DNA of 9,115 bases, from NCBI GenBank assembly GCA_003455655.1, contig DMQP01000071.1:1-9115 (forward strand), read 5' to 3'. Under the pieces are notes generated by a model. It saw only the letters and a program-made list of their open reading frames with translations, was not told the DNA's origin and searched no databases. The translations under genes and the position numbers were made by a program. Shown here one piece after another: positions 7,357 through 9,115 of the stretch. Position 1 is the first letter of the stretch, and each line of letters starts with the position of its first letter. The DNA comes from Treponema sp. Lineage in GTDB: Bacteria; Spirochaetota; Spirochaetia; Treponematales; Treponemataceae.

Positions 7357-8679
7357 ATGAAAAATTTATTTTTGATTTACAACGCACATCTGATTGATAA
7401 AAACATAAACGTAAAAAATGGAGCTGTTCTTATAAAAGACAAAGTCATTGCAGGATTCCCCACAAAAGAAACCGTTAAATGTTTGCTTGAAGATTCTTCT
7501 ATTGCTTCTTTTGATGCACATGGACTTATTCTTATGCCGTCGTTTATAGACATGCACGCTCACTTCCGCGATCCTGGTTTAACTCAGAAGGAAGACATTG
7601 AAAGTGGAGTAAAAGCAGCTGCAGCTGGTGGCTTCGGAACATGTGTTCTTATGCCTAACACATCACCAGTTATTTCTTCTGCAAAACAGGCTTTAGCTAA
7701 CAACAAAAAAGCACAAAAATTAGGAATGGCTCAAGTAATTCAGAGTGTTAGCATTACAAAAGATTTTGACGGTCTTACCACCAGTCATCTTGAATCGCTT
7801 AAAGCAAAAGATGTTCCTCTTATAACAGAAGATGGAAAAGAAGTAAGCGACAGTTCTGTCATGCTTCGTGCTATGAAGATTGCTGCTAAAAACAAACAGA
7901 TTGTAAGTTGTCACTGTGAAGATCCAGCACTTGCTTGTGAAGCAAAAGACTTACGAAAAAAAGCTTTAGTTCAGTTAAAAAAAGGAAACAAAACTCAAGC
8001 TGCAAAATTACTTAGTCAGGCAAACGCTTTACTCTTAACCGCAGAAGATGTTGCAACTTTCCGCAACATACGCCTTGCACAAGATGCACACTGTCACTTA
8101 CATTTGTGTCATGTCAGCACCGCAGCTTGTATTGATGCAGTTAAAATTGCTCGTCTTGCTGGTCTTACTGTTAGTTGCGAAGTAACACCACATCATCTTT
8201 CTTTGAATGGAGAAAAAGGCGACAACCGTTTTCAGATTGTTAATCCTCCATTAAGAAATGAATTCAATCGTAACGCTTTAGTTGAAGCATTACTCGACGG
8301 AACAGTTGACTGCATTGCAACTGATCACGCACCGCATACTGCAAGCGACAAAGCAGCTGGAGCTCCGGGCTTCAGTGGTTTAGAAACAGCATTTGCTTCT
8401 TGCTACACAACCTTATGCAAAGAAAATGGAATGAGCTTAAACAAATTGTCTGCCTTAATGTCTGCAAACCCCGCAGAACTTTTAGGACTGAACAATCAGG
8501 GACTGCTTGCTGACGGTTACCTTGCAAATCTTGTGCTTGTAGACACAGAAAAAACATGGACTATTTACGGAGATGAATTTGCAAGTAAAGGAAAATACAC
8601 TCCTTTGGAAGGAAAAAAACTAACTGGTTCTGTTGAAGCAACAATCTATAACGGAAATGTTGTTTTTCAGTCTATATAG
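7357..8679 (+). CDS. pyrC: Dihydroorotase, class I (EC 3.5.2.3)
   Basis: This metal-dependent cytoplasmic amidohydrolase cyclises N-carbamoyl-aspartate to dihydroorotate, the step after PyrB. The 440 residues fit the class I (Bacillus/Aquifex-type) family, not the shorter E. coli type. Metal and substrate motifs are complete: DMHAHFRDPG with H67, H69 and R71, and MPNTSP with N101. TEDG follows with D159, then HCED with H186, CHVST with H252, and ATDHAPH with D323 and H327. GAPGFSGLE (335-343) follows. An active enzyme is therefore expected. Compared with B. subtilis PyrC, the segment between HCED and LAxxAxCHxHxCHVST is about 13 residues longer and lysine-rich (residues about 195-226). The ATG directly abuts the pyrI TAA. 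GAGGG at 7345-7349, inside pyrI, gives seven-base spacing, so the two are probably translationally coupled. The 3' end overlaps the convergent lipoprotein gene by 13 bases. Confidence 0.95.
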   Translation: MKNLFLIYNAHLIDKNINVKNGAVLIKDKVIAGFPTKETVKCLLEDSSIASFDAHGLILMPSFIDMHAHFRDPGLTQKEDIESGVKAAAAGGFGTCVLMPNTSPVISSAKQALANNKKAQKLGMAQVIQSVSITKDFDGLTTSHLESLKAKDVPLITEDGKEVSDSSVMLRAMKIAAKNKQIVSCHCEDPALACEAKDLRKKALVQLKKGNKTQAAKLLSQANALLLTAEDVATFRNIRLAQDAHCHLHLCHVSTAACIDAVKIARLAGLTVSCEVTPHHLSLNGEKGDNRFQIVNPPLRNEFNRNALVEALLDGTVDCIATDHAPHTASDKAAGAPGFSGLETAFASCYTTLCKENGMSLNKLSALMSANPAELLGLNNQGLLADGYLANLVLVDTEKTWTIYGDEFASKGKYTPLEGKKLTGSVEATIYNGNVVFQSI

Positions 8680-9101
8680 TAGTCATTAGTAAATCGCAAA
8701 AATTGTGACGCTTCAAACCCGTAAATATTGTAAGTAGTGATTGTTCCTTCATCATTCACTTCAATAACAAGCGGGTTTTCTTTTGTTGTAGCAGAAAAAG
8801 GTTGAACAGTAAGCATTAACACATTACCGTAAGGAATAGAATAAAAGAAAGTTGTTCCTTCTGCGAAATAAGATTTTTTAATTGAATCTGCTCTCGAAAA
8901 GCGTTCGTAGAAAGTTCTTTTTTCTGCATCGCGAAAGACATTAGGATTCGAAGTCATCTCGCCACTTATGATGGCATTTCCTGAAACAACATGTATAGAA
9001 ATTTCATGTGGAGGAGCAATTGCTCTAAGTGCTTTACCAGAAAGACATCCTGTTAACAGAAGTAACAACAAAGCTGCAAAAACAATAGAAGTCTTTTTCA
9101 T
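8667..9101 (-). CDS. Small putative lipoprotein of unknown function
   Basis: This complete 144-residue reading frame starts MKKTSIVFAALLLLLLTGC. That is a typical lipoprotein signal with lipobox LLTG-C and the acylated cysteine at residue 19, so it is probably anchored in a membrane facing the periplasm or surface. The mature part of about 125 residues has no further membrane segment. It looks beta-rich, with alternating hydrophobic residues in EISIHVVSGNAIISGEM, NVLMLTVQP and GTITTYNIYGFEA. It has no cysteine after the lipobox. I recognise no family and assign no role. The start is supported by AGAGGA at 9107-9112 with five-base spacing. Its stop lies inside the last codons of pyrC on the other strand. 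Its promoter would be beyond the right edge. Confidence 0.82.
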   Translation of the reverse strand: MKKTSIVFAALLLLLLTGCLSGKALRAIAPPHEISIHVVSGNAIISGEMTSNPNVFRDAEKRTFYERFSRADSIKKSYFAEGTTFFYSIPYGNVLMLTVQPFSATTKENPLVIEVNDEGTITTYNIYGFEASQFLRFTNDYYID

Positions 9102-9115
9102 TATGTTCCTCTAAA

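Overview
The window is about 9.1 kb and almost entirely coding, with roughly 40% G+C by eye and strong AGGAGG-type ribosome sites. It most resembles a spirochaete of the Treponema group. The reasons are two lipoproteins with relaxed lipoboxes (LLFS-C and LLTG-C), a YesM/YesN-type two-component pair next to a carbohydrate-type binding lipoprotein, and a compact pyrB-pyrI-pyrC cluster. The assignment is an inference; a low-G+C Gram-positive is the main alternative. I see no RNA genes, insertion sequences, CRISPR arrays, attachment sites or intrinsic terminators, and no gene-free stretch above 300 bases.

Left edge (3-836, +): the C-terminal part of an unrecognised protein, open at the window boundary. 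It converges on the next gene with only 10 bases between the stop codons.

Minus-strand operon (847-5871): in transcription order, a membrane histidine kinase, an AraC-type response regulator and an extracellular solute-binding lipoprotein. Successive genes overlap (8 bases, then a 4-base ATGA overlap) and are probably translationally coupled. No ABC permease or glycosidase follows. The set therefore looks like a three-component sensor (binding lipoprotein, kinase, regulator), probably for a sugar or oligosaccharide, rather than a transport operon.

Divergent control region (about 5870-5955): two good sigma70-type promoters lie back to back with their -35 hexamers overlapping by five bases. 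One reads right into pyrB (TTGAAA-17-TACAAT). The other reads left into the kinase (TTTTCA-17-TATACT). The kinase promoter predicts a transcript starting at, or very near, an in-frame ATG, so the kinase message may be leaderless. The predicted pyr transcript starts AUUUAC, which recalls the slippage-prone start of the E. coli pyrBI transcript.

Plus-strand pyr operon (5956-8679): pyrB and pyrI encode separate catalytic and regulatory subunits of an E. coli-type aspartate carbamoyltransferase. pyrC encodes a class I dihydroorotase. Together they cover steps 2 and 3 of de novo pyrimidine synthesis; carAB, pyrD, pyrE and pyrF are not in the window. The PyrC protein has a lysine-rich insertion between two of its metal ligands.

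Right edge (8667-9101, -): a small lipoprotein of unknown function, whose 3' end overlaps the end of pyrC by 13 bases.
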